64,000 bases of DNA from Bacillota bacterium (GTDB lineage: Bacteria; Bacillota_A; Clostridia; Lachnospirales; Lachnospiraceae), in NCBI GenBank assembly GCA_023443625.1, contig JAEZTQ010000033.1, positions 7,097 to 71,096 of the forward strand. The letters run 5' to 3'. A program made the translations under genes and the position numbers. The notes under the pieces were generated by a model. It worked only from the letters and a program-made list of their open reading frames with translations, was not told the origin of the DNA and made no database searches. This document shows, piece by piece, positions 9,271 through 18,476 of this stretch. Every line of letters begins with the position of its first letter. The first letter of the stretch is position 1.

Positions 9271-10404
9271 TTATAACCTACTTTTGAAATCTTCATATCC
9301 AAACTGCTTAATCACCTTAATTCCTTCCTCTTTGGTGTTAAGGAGTATGGTAGGAAGGTTAATTCCATTAAAGGTATTATTTTTAACCATGGAATAAATG
9401 GCCATGTCTCCAAATACCAGGCGATCTCCTAGAGCTAGGGGCTCTTTAAAGGAATAGTCACCTATAACATCTCCTGCAAGACAGGTAGGCCCACCCAGAC
9501 GATAGGTATAAGGATATTCACCAGCAGTTTTGGAACCTATAATATGAGGCCTGTAAGGCATCTCCAGCACATCCGGCATATGGCAGGCTGCAGAGGTATC
9601 CATAATTGCTAATTGCATTCCATTCTCATTGAGCTCAAGAACGGAGCTAACCAAATACCCTGCATTAAGAGCAATGGCCTCACCAGGTTCTAGATAAACC
9701 TGTACTTTATAGGTTTCCTTCACATGATTAATACAGTCTATTAACCGATTAATATCATAATTCTCTTTGGTTATATGATGACCTCCGCCAAAATTAATCC
9801 ATTTCATCTGATGAAGGTAAGGTCCAAACTTCCCTTCTACCACCTTGAGGGTTCTCTCTAGCACATCAGAATTCTGTTCACACATTGTATGAAAATGAAG
9901 TCCCTCAATCCCTGACAAATCTCCTTCCTTTAACTGTTCTAATCTAATCCCAAATCTAGAATTAGCAAAGCAAGGATTATATAGATCAGTCTCAATCTCA
10001 GAATATTCGGGATTAATTCGTAGACCGCAGGAAATCTTTCTAGGATAAGCTTTAATCCTTTTCTTATATTTATCCCATTGGCTAAGGGAATTGAATACAA
10101 TATGATCACAGAAGGACATTATCTCATCAAATTCTTCTTCCCTGTAGGCTGGGGAGAATATATGAACTTCCTTTCCCATCTCCTCATGACCTAATTTAGC
10201 CTCAAAGAGAGAGCTGGCTGTGGTACCGCTTAAATATTGACCCAACAAAGGATAGGTGGAATACATGGAAAATGCCTTCTGTGCCAAAAGAATCTCACAG
10301 CCGGTCTGCTCCATAACGGACTGAATAATTTGGCAATTCTTAATAAGTAGTTCCTCCTCTACAACATAAGAAGGCGTTGGTATACTGTTTATATCAAAAG
10401 TCAT
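9271..10404 (-). CDS. nspC: Carboxy(nor)spermidine decarboxylase
   Basis: 377 residues, the usual size for this alanine-racemase-fold, PLP-dependent decarboxylase. K43 (AQKAF) is the expected Schiff-base lysine, and the HFH motif near residue 170 and the GGG glycine-rich phosphate loop near 206 are present. It removes CO2 from carboxyspermidine or carboxynorspermidine to give spermidine or norspermidine. AAGGGAAGGG precedes ATG 10404. It is the last gene of the polyamine cluster, separated by 184 bp that hold a possible promoter of its own. Confidence 0.93.
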   Translation of the reverse strand: MTFDINSIPTPSYVVEEELLIKNCQIIQSVMEQTGCEILLAQKAFSMYSTYPLLGQYLSGTTASSLFEAKLGHEEMGKEVHIFSPAYREEEFDEIMSFCDHIVFNSLSQWDKYKKRIKAYPRKISCGLRINPEYSEIETDLYNPCFANSRFGIRLEQLKEGDLSGIEGLHFHTMCEQNSDVLERTLKVVEGKFGPYLHQMKWINFGGGHHITKENYDINRLIDCINHVKETYKVQVYLEPGEAIALNAGYLVSSVLELNENGMQLAIMDTSAACHMPDVLEMPYRPHIIGSKTAGEYPYTYRLGGPTCLAGDVIGDYSFKEPLALGDRLVFGDMAIYSMVKNNTFNGINLPTILLNTKEEGIKVIKQFGYEDFKSRL

Positions 10405-10459
10405 AATTACCCTTCCCTTACTATTCTTAAATATCTACTTCATACGTAAATTAACTTAA

Positions 10460-10493
10460 AATAAGAATATGGTTCTTATTAGGATATAGTCAA
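10460..10493 (-). promoter_or_regulatory. Possible nspC promoter overlapped by a palindrome
   Basis: On the minus strand, TTGACT (10493-10488) is followed 18 bp later by TATTCT (10469-10464). The -10 lies inside an 8-bp-arm inverted repeat, AATAAGAA-n5-TTCTTATT (10460-10480). The palindrome could be an operator, or a weak terminator for the upstream SGNH gene. Confidence 0.4.
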
Positions 10494-10588
10494 TTTAAAG
10501 CCGGGTGATGTAAAAGAAATTTGTCCTTTATTGGAGCAATTCATTCTACCATACCCCTAGTAATATCTATTATTTCATAATTGTTTTA

Positions 10589-11881
10589 CTAAGAAATCAA
10601 TAAACCTAAGATGGAAAATACATCTCCAGTAGAATTGGGGTTTTTTCTAATTTCTATCTTATGAAGCTGCTTTTGTTTGGAGCGGTATACCTCAATTGTC
10701 TCTTGATAATTGCCCCATCCCCCTTTAAAATCTGCATTTAAGGTCTGGCAAAACACATCATCCACATATACATCAAATTGACCGCTCTTACCATCCACAG
10801 TCTTTAGGAACATAATACCTATGTTTTGAGCCTCTGTTTCGAAGATAATGGAAGCATCTCCTGAAGTGGTTTTCCAATTGTTTTTAAAACGGTCGTTGAC
10901 GCTGGCCTTCTCAAAGCTGCCCATCAGTATCGGCTGGATACTTGTATTATCTAAAATGGTTGCATCGATATATGCTTCACTAAAGAAAGGCTCTGTAGTT
11001 AGCGGCTCTATCTCATCACTTAAATTATCTAAATTCGCATATACACTGTTTAAATAGCCCCATAGCACCTCGCCGATTAAAGCATGCCCTCTATCATTGG
11101 GATGGATATTATCCGGTGAGATATCCTTCCAAGTAAAGCTACCCTTTTCAATCTCCTTTAAAACCATCTCCCTGTAGCTAATTCTAGCTAAGTCATAGGA
11201 AAAACCCACCATCAGACCATTCATCTGAGCACTGGTTCCATCCTCCATGGTGGTATACAGAAGTAGAACCGCTGGACTATTATCCGCTTTTAATATCTTA
11301 CGAACCAAGTCCTCATAGGTTTCCTTAAAGAACAAGGTATTACTATCATTTACTGAAAATTCCACGATGACCACATCGGGCTCATGGACTAACAAGTCTG
11401 TATCTGCACGGTGAACTCCCAGATAAGAAGTAGTTCCTCCCACACCAGCATTGACAAAGTTAATCTCTGTATTAGGGAAAGCTGCCTTCCACCATTGGTA
11501 GAAATGATTGGCATAACTATTCTCAACATTGGATGCCGAGGAGCCCTGGGTTATGGAACCACCAATGACCGCTACCGTGACCTCTTCTCCTGCTTTTGCC
11601 TTATTCATGGCTTTTGCCAATCTCGCCAGGTTTCCATCTGCCATAACAGCATTCTTATACATCTCTTCAGTTACATAATCCGTATTAGCCTTCGGAAGTA
11701 AATCCGGTGTTAAAGTGGGCAAGCTAGGTTCTGTAGTAGGTTCTGCTGTAGGTTCTGTTGTAGGTGCAGGAGTATCTGGTGTCAGCTCCTCTACTTTGCT
11801 TCTATTCCTATTTGTACATCCTCCAATAAACAATAAACATATAATAACCATTAGTGCTATTCTAGCTTTCTTCCTATTCAT
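10589..11881 (-). CDS. Secreted lipoprotein SGNH/GDSL-type hydrolase
   Basis: 430 residues. The N-terminus is a lipoprotein signal (hydrophobic run ending FIGGC), then a Thr/Pro/Glu linker (about 33-62). The SGNH domain shows block I GGSITQG (Ser nucleophile near residue 110), block III FSVNDSN and block V DNIHPND, containing the Asp-x-x-His pair. The C-terminal region (about 300-430) looks like a beta-sandwich. Such enzymes are esterases, often acting on acetylated polysaccharides; the substrate here is unknown. It sits in the same direction between two polyamine genes (81 and 184 bp gaps), which its predicted location outside the cell does not explain. Confidence 0.88.
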   Translation of the reverse strand: MNRKKARIALMVIICLLFIGGCTNRNRSKVEELTPDTPAPTTEPTAEPTTEPSLPTLTPDLLPKANTDYVTEEMYKNAVMADGNLARLAKAMNKAKAGEEVTVAVIGGSITQGSSASNVENSYANHFYQWWKAAFPNTEINFVNAGVGGTTSYLGVHRADTDLLVHEPDVVIVEFSVNDSNTLFFKETYEDLVRKILKADNSPAVLLLYTTMEDGTSAQMNGLMVGFSYDLARISYREMVLKEIEKGSFTWKDISPDNIHPNDRGHALIGEVLWGYLNSVYANLDNLSDEIEPLTTEPFFSEAYIDATILDNTSIQPILMGSFEKASVNDRFKNNWKTTSGDASIIFETEAQNIGIMFLKTVDGKSGQFDVYVDDVFCQTLNADFKGGWGNYQETIEVYRSKQKQLHKIEIRKNPNSTGDVFSILGLLIS

Positions 11882-11962
11882 ATTATACTCCCCATGTCTT
11901 GTATTTTCCCTTCCCCAAAGGTTTCATCTGATATTAATTTATTGTAAATACCTATTGATCTA

Positions 11963-13168
11963 TTATTCAACCATCTCTGGATCAAAACTCTCCTGCCAAG
12001 GTAAGCCACAACGATTTAACTCCCTCATAAATGGATCCGGATCAAATTCTTCTACGTTGAATACGCCGGGGTTTTTCCACTTGCCTGTAAGAACCATCAT
12101 AGCACCTATCATAGCTGGAACACCTGTGGTATAGGAGATAGCCTGGGAGCCAACTTCACGGTAGCATTCCTGATGATCACATACATTATATACATAGTAT
12201 TTGACCTCTTTCCCATCCTTTACACCGGTATAAATACATCCGATATTGGTCTTTCCCTTAGTTCTTGCTCCTAAGGATGCAGGATCTGGAAGTACTGCCT
12301 TCAAAAACTGTAAAGGCACAATCTTCTGTCCCTCATAGTCGATAGGTTCAATGGAGGTCATACCTACATTCTCAAGTACACGCAGATGGGTTAGATAGCG
12401 CTCTGAAAATGTCATGAAGAAACGAATTCTCTTAATCCCTGGCATATTAATGGCTAAGGATTCTATCTCCTCATGATGGAGCAAATACATATCCTTCTCA
12501 CCGATTTCTGGAAAATTATATACTCTCTTAATGGACATGGGTTCTGTCTCAATAAATTTACCATCTTCATAATAACTTCCATTGGCGGTTACTTCACGAA
12601 TATTAATCTCTGGGTTAAAATTCGTTGCAAAGGGATATCCATGATCACCTGCATTGGCATCCAAAATATCTATCGTATGAATTTCATCAAAATAATGTTT
12701 TAAGGCATAGGCAGAGAATACGCCTGTTACACCAGGGTCAAAGCCGCAGCCAAGGACTGCTGTAATTCCTGCTTTTTCAAAACGCTCCCTATAATCCCAT
12801 TGCCATTTATATTCGAATTTAGCCGTATCCAGGGGTTCATAATTAGCCGTATCCAAATAATCTACCTTGGTTGCCAGACAGGCATCCATTATAGTTAAAT
12901 CCTGATAGGGCAGAGCCACATTAATTACAATATCTGGCTTATAGCTTTCTATTAAGATAATTAAATCCTCTGTTATATCAGCATCCACTTGGGCAGTTGT
13001 TACCTTAGTCTTATAACCCTTTGCCTCAACTTGTGCCTTTAAGGCATCACATTTCCATAGAGTTCTGCTGGCAATACAAATCTCCTCAAATACCTCATGA
13101 TTCTGGCAGCATTTATGCAAAACTACACCTGCCACACCACCTGCACCAATGATTAATGCTTTACTCAT
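11963..13168 (-). CDS. Carboxy(nor)spermidine synthase (saccharopine dehydrogenase family)
   Basis: 401 residues with an N-terminal Rossmann motif (IIGAGGVAGV, about 6-15). This family condenses putrescine (or diaminopropane) with aspartate semialdehyde and reduces the imine with NAD(P)H to carboxyspermidine, the substrate of the nspC product. A perfect AAGGAGG precedes ATG 13168. speE ends 33 bp upstream, so the two are almost certainly cotranscribed. The family also contains lysine-pathway enzymes, but the polyamine neighbours decide the call. Confidence 0.92.
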   Translation of the reverse strand: MSKALIIGAGGVAGVVLHKCCQNHEVFEEICIASRTLWKCDALKAQVEAKGYKTKVTTAQVDADITEDLIILIESYKPDIVINVALPYQDLTIMDACLATKVDYLDTANYEPLDTAKFEYKWQWDYRERFEKAGITAVLGCGFDPGVTGVFSAYALKHYFDEIHTIDILDANAGDHGYPFATNFNPEINIREVTANGSYYEDGKFIETEPMSIKRVYNFPEIGEKDMYLLHHEEIESLAINMPGIKRIRFFMTFSERYLTHLRVLENVGMTSIEPIDYEGQKIVPLQFLKAVLPDPASLGARTKGKTNIGCIYTGVKDGKEVKYYVYNVCDHQECYREVGSQAISYTTGVPAMIGAMMVLTGKWKNPGVFNVEEFDPDPFMRELNRCGLPWQESFDPEMVE

Positions 13169-13201
13169 AATGAAATCCTCCTTAGAATGATAAGTTCCCA
13201 G

Positions 13202-14047
13202 CTACTCACTAAGCTGCTCTCTTACATAGTTTGGTAGAGCAAAACACCCAATGTGTAGCTCTGTATTATAATATTTTGTTTGAAGACCAAGAGCCTTCCA
13301 TTCCTTATCCTGCAAGTTAATAATAGGATCAAATTTTTTCGATGCATAACCAAATAGCCAATGTCCACTGGGATAGGTGGGTATATGGGCTTGATACACC
13401 CTTGCAATAGGAAAGGTTTCCTTAATTCTCTTATGGGCTCTCTTCATGGCTTCCACATAGGAAGCATAGTAAGTACTCTCATGCTGATTAACTAAAATTC
13501 CATCATCCTTTAAGGCATGATAGCAGTTTCCATAGAACTCCTTAGTAAATAAGCCTTCTCCCGGACCGAAGGGATCTGTGGAATCTACCAGGATTAAATC
13601 ATATTCCTTCTCTTTACCACGGACAAATTTTAGTCCATCCTCATAATAAATCTGTACCCTAGGGTCTGTTAACTTACAAGCCGTCTGGGGGAGATACTTA
13701 CTACAGGCTTCTACAACCATAGCATCTATTTCCACCATATGGATATGCTCAATCCCCTCATAGCGGGTAAGCTCTCTTATAGTGCCACCATCTCCTGCAC
13801 CTATGACCAAGACCTTCTTAATACCTAGATTAGTAGCCATGGGTACATGTACCATCATGTCATGATAGATAAATTCATCCTTCTCTGTTACCATAAGACA
13901 ACCATCCAGGGTTAAAGCCCGTCCAAATTCAAGGGTATCTATGATATCTATTTGTTGAAAATCACTTCGTTTACTATAGAGCTGTTCCTTTACTTTCAAT
14001 GAGAACCTGACATGCTCCGTATGATGTTCTGAATACCATAATTCCAT
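13202..14047 (-). CDS. speE: Spermidine synthase (polyamine aminopropyltransferase)
   Basis: 281 residues, typical length. The nucleotide-binding loop VIGAGDGG (about 82-89) and the proton-relay region YDLILVDSTDP (about 149-159) are visible. It transfers an aminopropyl group from decarboxylated SAM to a diamine, normally putrescine. The acceptor cannot be read from sequence; agmatine is possible because the cluster has no agmatinase. It lies 112 bp after the decarboxylase gene and 33 bp before the carboxyspermidine synthase. Confidence 0.93.
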   Translation of the reverse strand: MELWYSEHHTEHVRFSLKVKEQLYSKRSDFQQIDIIDTLEFGRALTLDGCLMVTEKDEFIYHDMMVHVPMATNLGIKKVLVIGAGDGGTIRELTRYEGIEHIHMVEIDAMVVEACSKYLPQTACKLTDPRVQIYYEDGLKFVRGKEKEYDLILVDSTDPFGPGEGLFTKEFYGNCYHALKDDGILVNQHESTYYASYVEAMKRAHKRIKETFPIARVYQAHIPTYPSGHWLFGYASKKFDPIINLQDKEWKALGLQTKYYNTELHIGCFALPNYVREQLSE

Positions 14048-14159
14048 AAGCTAGTCCTATCCTTCCCTACCTGATCATTAATTCCATATCGTTATTATCT
14101 AATACGGTTAGGATGCCAAACATTGGCATGGGAATTTGATACCCTAACCCATACAAAAA

Positions 14160-15629
14160 TCATTGAAGTTCATAGTCAATGACATTAAGATGCTCTACCT
14201 TCATATCTTTTGGTCCGGTCAGGGAGCTTCCCTTTTCCTTCGCATAATTAATATAGTCTATGATATCCTTTGTAATACGCTCTCCTGGAGCAAGGATGGG
14301 AATACCCGGCGGGTAGCACATCACAAATTCTCCAGCAATATGTCCTATACTGTCCTTAAGGGTCACCGACTTCTTATCATGATAAAATGCCTTCTGGGGT
14401 GTAAATACTACCTGGGGATTAATATACTCATGGTTCAGCATATCCACTTTATTATTGCTGTAGAGGCGTTTTATCTCAGACAAAGCTGATATAAATCGTT
14501 CAACTTCAAAGGGTCTGTCTCCTGCTGTTACTACAGCAAGAATATTTGCCATATCTCCAAATTCAATCTGGATATCATATTCATCACGAAGTAAATCATA
14601 GACTTCTACACCAGCAAGACCAATATTTTTCGTATGAATAGACAGCTTAGTCAGATCGAAATCAAATATGGTATCATCATTCATTAATTCTGACGAGAAA
14701 GCATAATAGCCACCAATTTTATTAATCTCTTCCCTTGCATATTCTGCAAGACATATGGTTTTTTCTACTAGTTCTCTACCATTTATGAACATATGCTTTC
14801 TTGATAAATCAAGGGAGGAAAGAAGTAGATAGGAAGCACTGGTGGTCTGAGTTAAATTTATTATCTGCCTTACATAATCTGCATCTATATCCTTTTGACA
14901 TAGTAGAAAAGAGCTTTGGGTTAATGAGCCCCCTGTTTTATGCATACTCACTGCTGCCATATCAGCACCAGCATGCATGGCACTTAAGGGTAGATTATCA
15001 CCAAAATAGAAATGTGCTCCATGGGCTTCATCTGCCAAGACCTTTATACCCTTTTCATGAGCCAGACCAACAATTTCTCTAAGATTAGAGCATATGCCGT
15101 AATAGGTCGGGTTATTAACTAATATTGCTTTCGCATCTGGATTATCACTAATTGCCCTCCTTACTTCCTCTAGGGACATTCCTAAGGGAATACCCAGCTC
15201 ATGATTAACACCGGGATTGACATAGATGGGTACGGCACCACAAACCACCAAAGCATTAATACAGCTGCGATGGACATTCCTTGGCATAATTATCTTATCC
15301 CCAGCTTTACAAGTGGACATAATCATGGCCTGGACAGCTGCAGTTGTTCCATTCACCATAAAAAAAGCTGCTGCTGCACCAAAGGCCTCGGCAGCTAAAT
15401 CTTCAGCAGCCTTAATCACAGAAATAGGATGGATTAGATTATCCAAGGGTTTCATGGAATTCACATCCACCCTTAAGCAATCTATTCCAAGAAATTCAGT
15501 TAGTTCGGGATTACCTCGCCCGCCTTTATGTCCCGGTACATCAAAGGGGACAATCCGATTCTTTTTGTGTTGTAATAAAGCTTCATATACGGGCGCATTG
15601 TGTTGTGTATATTTCATAATAATAATCAT
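14160..15629 (-). CDS. speA: Orn/Lys/Arg decarboxylase, fold-type I PLP enzyme (probably arginine)
   Basis: 489 residues. The PLP lysine is about K231 in SMHKTGGS, and DEAHGAH upstream supplies the PLP-contacting Asp and His. The short form (no N-terminal wing domain) matches the Bacillus SpeA type, which makes agmatine from arginine, but ornithine or lysine use cannot be excluded from sequence. The start may be ATG 15629 or the ATG four codons later; GGAAAGG is only 1 nt from the first. It follows speD by 52 bp. Confidence 0.9.
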   Translation of the reverse strand: MIIIMKYTQHNAPVYEALLQHKKNRIVPFDVPGHKGGRGNPELTEFLGIDCLRVDVNSMKPLDNLIHPISVIKAAEDLAAEAFGAAAAFFMVNGTTAAVQAMIMSTCKAGDKIIMPRNVHRSCINALVVCGAVPIYVNPGVNHELGIPLGMSLEEVRRAISDNPDAKAILVNNPTYYGICSNLREIVGLAHEKGIKVLADEAHGAHFYFGDNLPLSAMHAGADMAAVSMHKTGGSLTQSSFLLCQKDIDADYVRQIINLTQTTSASYLLLSSLDLSRKHMFINGRELVEKTICLAEYAREEINKIGGYYAFSSELMNDDTIFDFDLTKLSIHTKNIGLAGVEVYDLLRDEYDIQIEFGDMANILAVVTAGDRPFEVERFISALSEIKRLYSNNKVDMLNHEYINPQVVFTPQKAFYHDKKSVTLKDSIGHIAGEFVMCYPPGIPILAPGERITKDIIDYINYAKEKGSSLTGPKDMKVEHLNVIDYELQ

Positions 15630-15681
15630 GCCTTTCCATAACCTACTAATTTGGCGCCAGACTTAAATTTGCGTCTAAGGA

Positions 15682-16491
15682 CTAGTAAATATTCATTCCG
15701 CTGAAAATCTCAATCATTTCCTTACGCAGACTATTGGTTATATCCAGTCGTTGTTTTGGAGGCAGTTCGTATACATCTTTATTAAAGAGATAATTCTGCA
15801 ATTCGATTTCCTTAATCAACATCTTTGTATGAAATATATTGGATTGATATACATTGACATCTATAGCATCATATCTGGTCAAGGTCTCATCATCAATATA
15901 ATCCTGAATGGAGGTAATATCGTGGTCAATATAATATTTCATGCCATGCAAATCTCTTGTAAAGCCTCTTACTCGGTAATCAATGGTTATAATATCCGAA
16001 TCAAAGCTTCCAATAAGATAATCCAAAGTATTCAAGGGAGAAATCTCTCCGCAGGTAGATACATCAATATCCACGCGAAAAGTAGAAATGGAATTATCCG
16101 GGTGATGCTCAGGGAAGGTATGTACCGTAACATGACTCTTATCCAGATGAGCATGAACTGCATCTCTGCCTGTATTCATATATTTTCCCTGATTACAGGA
16201 ATCATCAATATGATCCGTGGATAAGGACCCTTCAGCAATAAGAATATTCACCGAGGCTCCCTGGGGATCATAATCCTGCTTTGATATATTAAGAATGTGT
16301 GCACCAATCATCTCGGTGACATCTACTAAAATCTTTGTCAATCTGTCCGAATTATACTGCTCATCAATATAGGCAATATAATCCTTTTGTTCCCTTTCAC
16401 TCTTCGCATAGCAAACATCATAGATGTTAAAGCTGAGGGTTTTGGTCAGATTGTTAAAACCGTATAGTTTTAGCTTTTTTTCCAAATCCAC
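15682..16491 (-). CDS. speD: S-adenosylmethionine decarboxylase proenzyme (long bacterial type)
   Basis: 269 residues, the class found in E. coli rather than the short Bacillus form. The self-cleavage site is K118-S119 in [12 protein letters not shown], where S119 becomes the pyruvoyl cofactor; C147 (STCG) is the expected proton donor. It produces decarboxylated SAM for SpeE. The start is GTG 16491, preceded by AAAGG at 9 nt spacing. It is the first gene of the polyamine cluster, behind a clear promoter and a leader of about 130 nt. Confidence 0.95.
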   Translation of the reverse strand: MDLEKKLKLYGFNNLTKTLSFNIYDVCYAKSEREQKDYIAYIDEQYNSDRLTKILVDVTEMIGAHILNISKQDYDPQGASVNILIAEGSLSTDHIDDSCNQGKYMNTGRDAVHAHLDKSHVTVHTFPEHHPDNSISTFRVDIDVSTCGEISPLNTLDYLIGSFDSDIITIDYRVRGFTRDLHGMKYYIDHDITSIQDYIDDETLTRYDAIDVNVYQSNIFHTKMLIKEIELQNYLFNKDVYELPPKQRLDITNSLRKEMIEIFSGMNIY

Positions 16492-16657
16492 ATATCACAA
16501 CCTTTCTTTATCTAATCTCTAATTAAGCTAAATCAATGATCTACCTAGCCTAACTGATGCTGCTCCTATGTAAAATGCATGGTAATGTATCATTTCCCAC
16601 AGGACTGGGATATATTGCAGCTTGGAATATTATATACAAAACTTTCTCATCTTGCAA
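16492..16657 (-). promoter_or_regulatory. speD promoter and leader region
   Basis: On the minus strand, TTGCAA (16657-16652) and TATAAT (16634-16629) are separated by 17 bp, a good sigma-A promoter. The leader of roughly 130 nt can form a small TCCCA/TGGGA hairpin enclosed by a GCTGC/GCAGC pair, and holds a possible short ORF. This could be a control region, but I recognise no known riboswitch. From 16658 to 16844 I see nothing. Confidence 0.65.
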
Positions 16658-16844
16658 GAAGAATTTTTAATATAGCTAAACACCAAGTTTAGTATTACTG
16701 TTACTTTTGGGTAAAAATTTAAATATTTTATAAAACATGGGTAGTCTCTAAATCGAATTGGTACAGGCTCGGCAAAATTATGTGGAGGGGAATATCTCTG
16801 GTGAGGAGATGCTGGCGAGGGTAGGATTGGATTAAAGGCAAAGA

Positions 16845-16881
16845 AAAACAGGTGTGTAAGAGTTTGTTACACACCTGTTTT
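16845..16881 (-). terminator. Terminator of the blaI-blaR1 operon
   Basis: A perfect 15-bp stem (AAAACAGGTGTGTAA with its complement) and a 7-nt loop are followed on the minus strand by TTTTTCTTTG. It lies 45 bp after the blaR1 stop. Confidence 0.9.
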
Positions 16882-16925
16882 CATTGGAAAACTAATCTCA
16901 CGCCTGATCCTGCTACCTCCACATC

Positions 16926-18476
16926 TTATTTAACAAATGGTATGTATTGTGGATGTTCATGTACGTATTTGCTCATAATCTCTGTAGCTTTGTCCTGACT
17001 AATGGGTTCAGCATTTTTAGTATCAGGTTCATCCACAGTTGAATAAAACCATGGATGTTCTTCATCTTGCCTGCTGTTATATATAACAGCTTCCACCAAG
17101 GTCAATTCCTTTTTGCTATATGTATAATATTTGTAGCTAGACTCAAAGGCGCTGCTTGAACTTTCATTGGCAATACAGCCATTTTCACAGAGATAATATC
17201 GGTTTCGTTCCCATCCGTCCAGTACATGAAACACTTCCCCATTTACTATTGTATAGATATCATAAATGATACCATCCCAATTACCCTCATCCCAGCCATC
17301 CGTATTTGCACCAAATATGAGTTCATCTACGCCATTGCCATCAATGTCTTTTATGAGATAACCAAGGGTTTCATAGTCCCAATGCTGATAAAATACAATG
17401 CTGAAGGGTTCCTCTTCCGGATAGTTACCGTCAAAATTTTCAAGCACATCTCTTGCCTTTGCAATAAGTTCCTCGTATCCCGAATAATCTGTTCCCTCTA
17501 AGGATGTCTCCATGGATTTAACCCCCTCCTTGGGATTTGTTAAAAAACACACTGCAACAACAAAGCAAGCAAGAACGGCCACTGTAACCATCCAAAACCC
17601 AGGCTTTCTATAATTTAGCACAGCTTTAATCCTCTCCTTCACGCCCACCTCACCAAAAGCAAGGGGGCAAACCATCACCATTTTCCCCTGCATACTGCAA
17701 GATACTAGTGCATGAGAATAGGCTTTCTTTTCTTCAATCTTCATATTTTTGATTACTGTTTCATCACAGGCAAGTTCTATATCCCGGCAAAACAGAACAT
17801 AGGCCGCTGCCACCAGGGGATTGAACCAATACACCGCCAGCAAAAGAAATCCCAGCAGCTTCCACCAATGATCCTTGTGTTTTAAGTGAGCCTGCTCATG
17901 GGCGATCACATAATGTATATGTTCTTCGGTTATATCGGAGGGCAGGTAGATTCCTGGTCTGATGATACCTAAAATAAACGGAGACTTCACGGCATCACAG
18001 AGCCAGATGTTATCCCGCAGAGGAACAGCCTCCCTCACCTTGTGCCGCACCCGCAGGTAGCTGATGGTTGCATACAGCAATAATAGAACAGCCCCTACAA
18101 GCCAAATCCATGCAATAATTTGAATATTTGAACGCATAGCGGGGCCAGTGGTTTCAAGGCTAATGGGATTAAGGGCCCGATCAATAGTCCGAATACCACT
18201 TTGAAGTTGAAAATGATATGGTTCATTAACAGGGATAGAATTACTTGAATAAACACTTTGAACTGGTATTGTCTCTGCACTGGGTATCAAGCTGAATACA
18301 CTTTCAAAAGAGAAGGGTAAAACCAGACGGACTGCAACCATGGCCCAAAGTATGCAGGTCATCCCCTTTGGAGCTCTTTTCATAAATAGTCGTAACACTA
18401 TTACCGCTAAAATCAACCAGCTTGTGGCAAGGTTCATATTAAGGAGTTTCAAAAAAAATGCACCCATCATCAGCAT
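16926..18476 (-). CDS. BlaR1-type M56 membrane metallopeptidase without penicillin-sensor domain
   Basis: 516 residues. N-terminal membrane helices (about 5-55 and 117-140) and the M56 peptidase domain carry HEQAH at 193-197 and the third zinc ligand in ELACDE (E234). A last helix lies near 295-312. In place of the beta-lactam-binding domain of true BlaR1/MecR1, the external part (about 320-516) has an EF-hand-like DIDGNGVDELIFG near 380. It probably senses another signal and inactivates the neighbouring repressor by proteolysis. ATG overlaps the end of the repressor gene by 7 bp, so the two are coupled. Confidence 0.88.
   Translation of the reverse strand: MLMMGAFFLKLLNMNLATSWLILAVIVLRLFMKRAPKGMTCILWAMVAVRLVLPFSFESVFSLIPSAETIPVQSVYSSNSIPVNEPYHFQLQSGIRTIDRALNPISLETTGPAMRSNIQIIAWIWLVGAVLLLLYATISYLRVRHKVREAVPLRDNIWLCDAVKSPFILGIIRPGIYLPSDITEEHIHYVIAHEQAHLKHKDHWWKLLGFLLLAVYWFNPLVAAAYVLFCRDIELACDETVIKNMKIEEKKAYSHALVSCSMQGKMVMVCPLAFGEVGVKERIKAVLNYRKPGFWMVTVAVLACFVVAVCFLTNPKEGVKSMETSLEGTDYSGYEELIAKARDVLENFDGNYPEEEPFSIVFYQHWDYETLGYLIKDIDGNGVDELIFGANTDGWDEGNWDGIIYDIYTIVNGEVFHVLDGWERNRYYLCENGCIANESSSSAFESSYKYYTYSKKELTLVEAVIYNSRQDEEHPWFYSTVDEPDTKNAEPISQDKATEIMSKYVHEHPQYIPFVK

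Noticed and set aside
15226..15666. 146-codon plus-strand frame over the decarboxylase gene
   Set aside because: It is a shadow of the strong minus-strand coding frame with the PLP motif; it has no ribosome site or recognisable domain.
16926..18476. A functional beta-lactam receptor (BlaR1/MecR1)
   Set aside because: The C-terminal region lacks the STxK, SxN and KTG motifs of the penicillin sensor domain.
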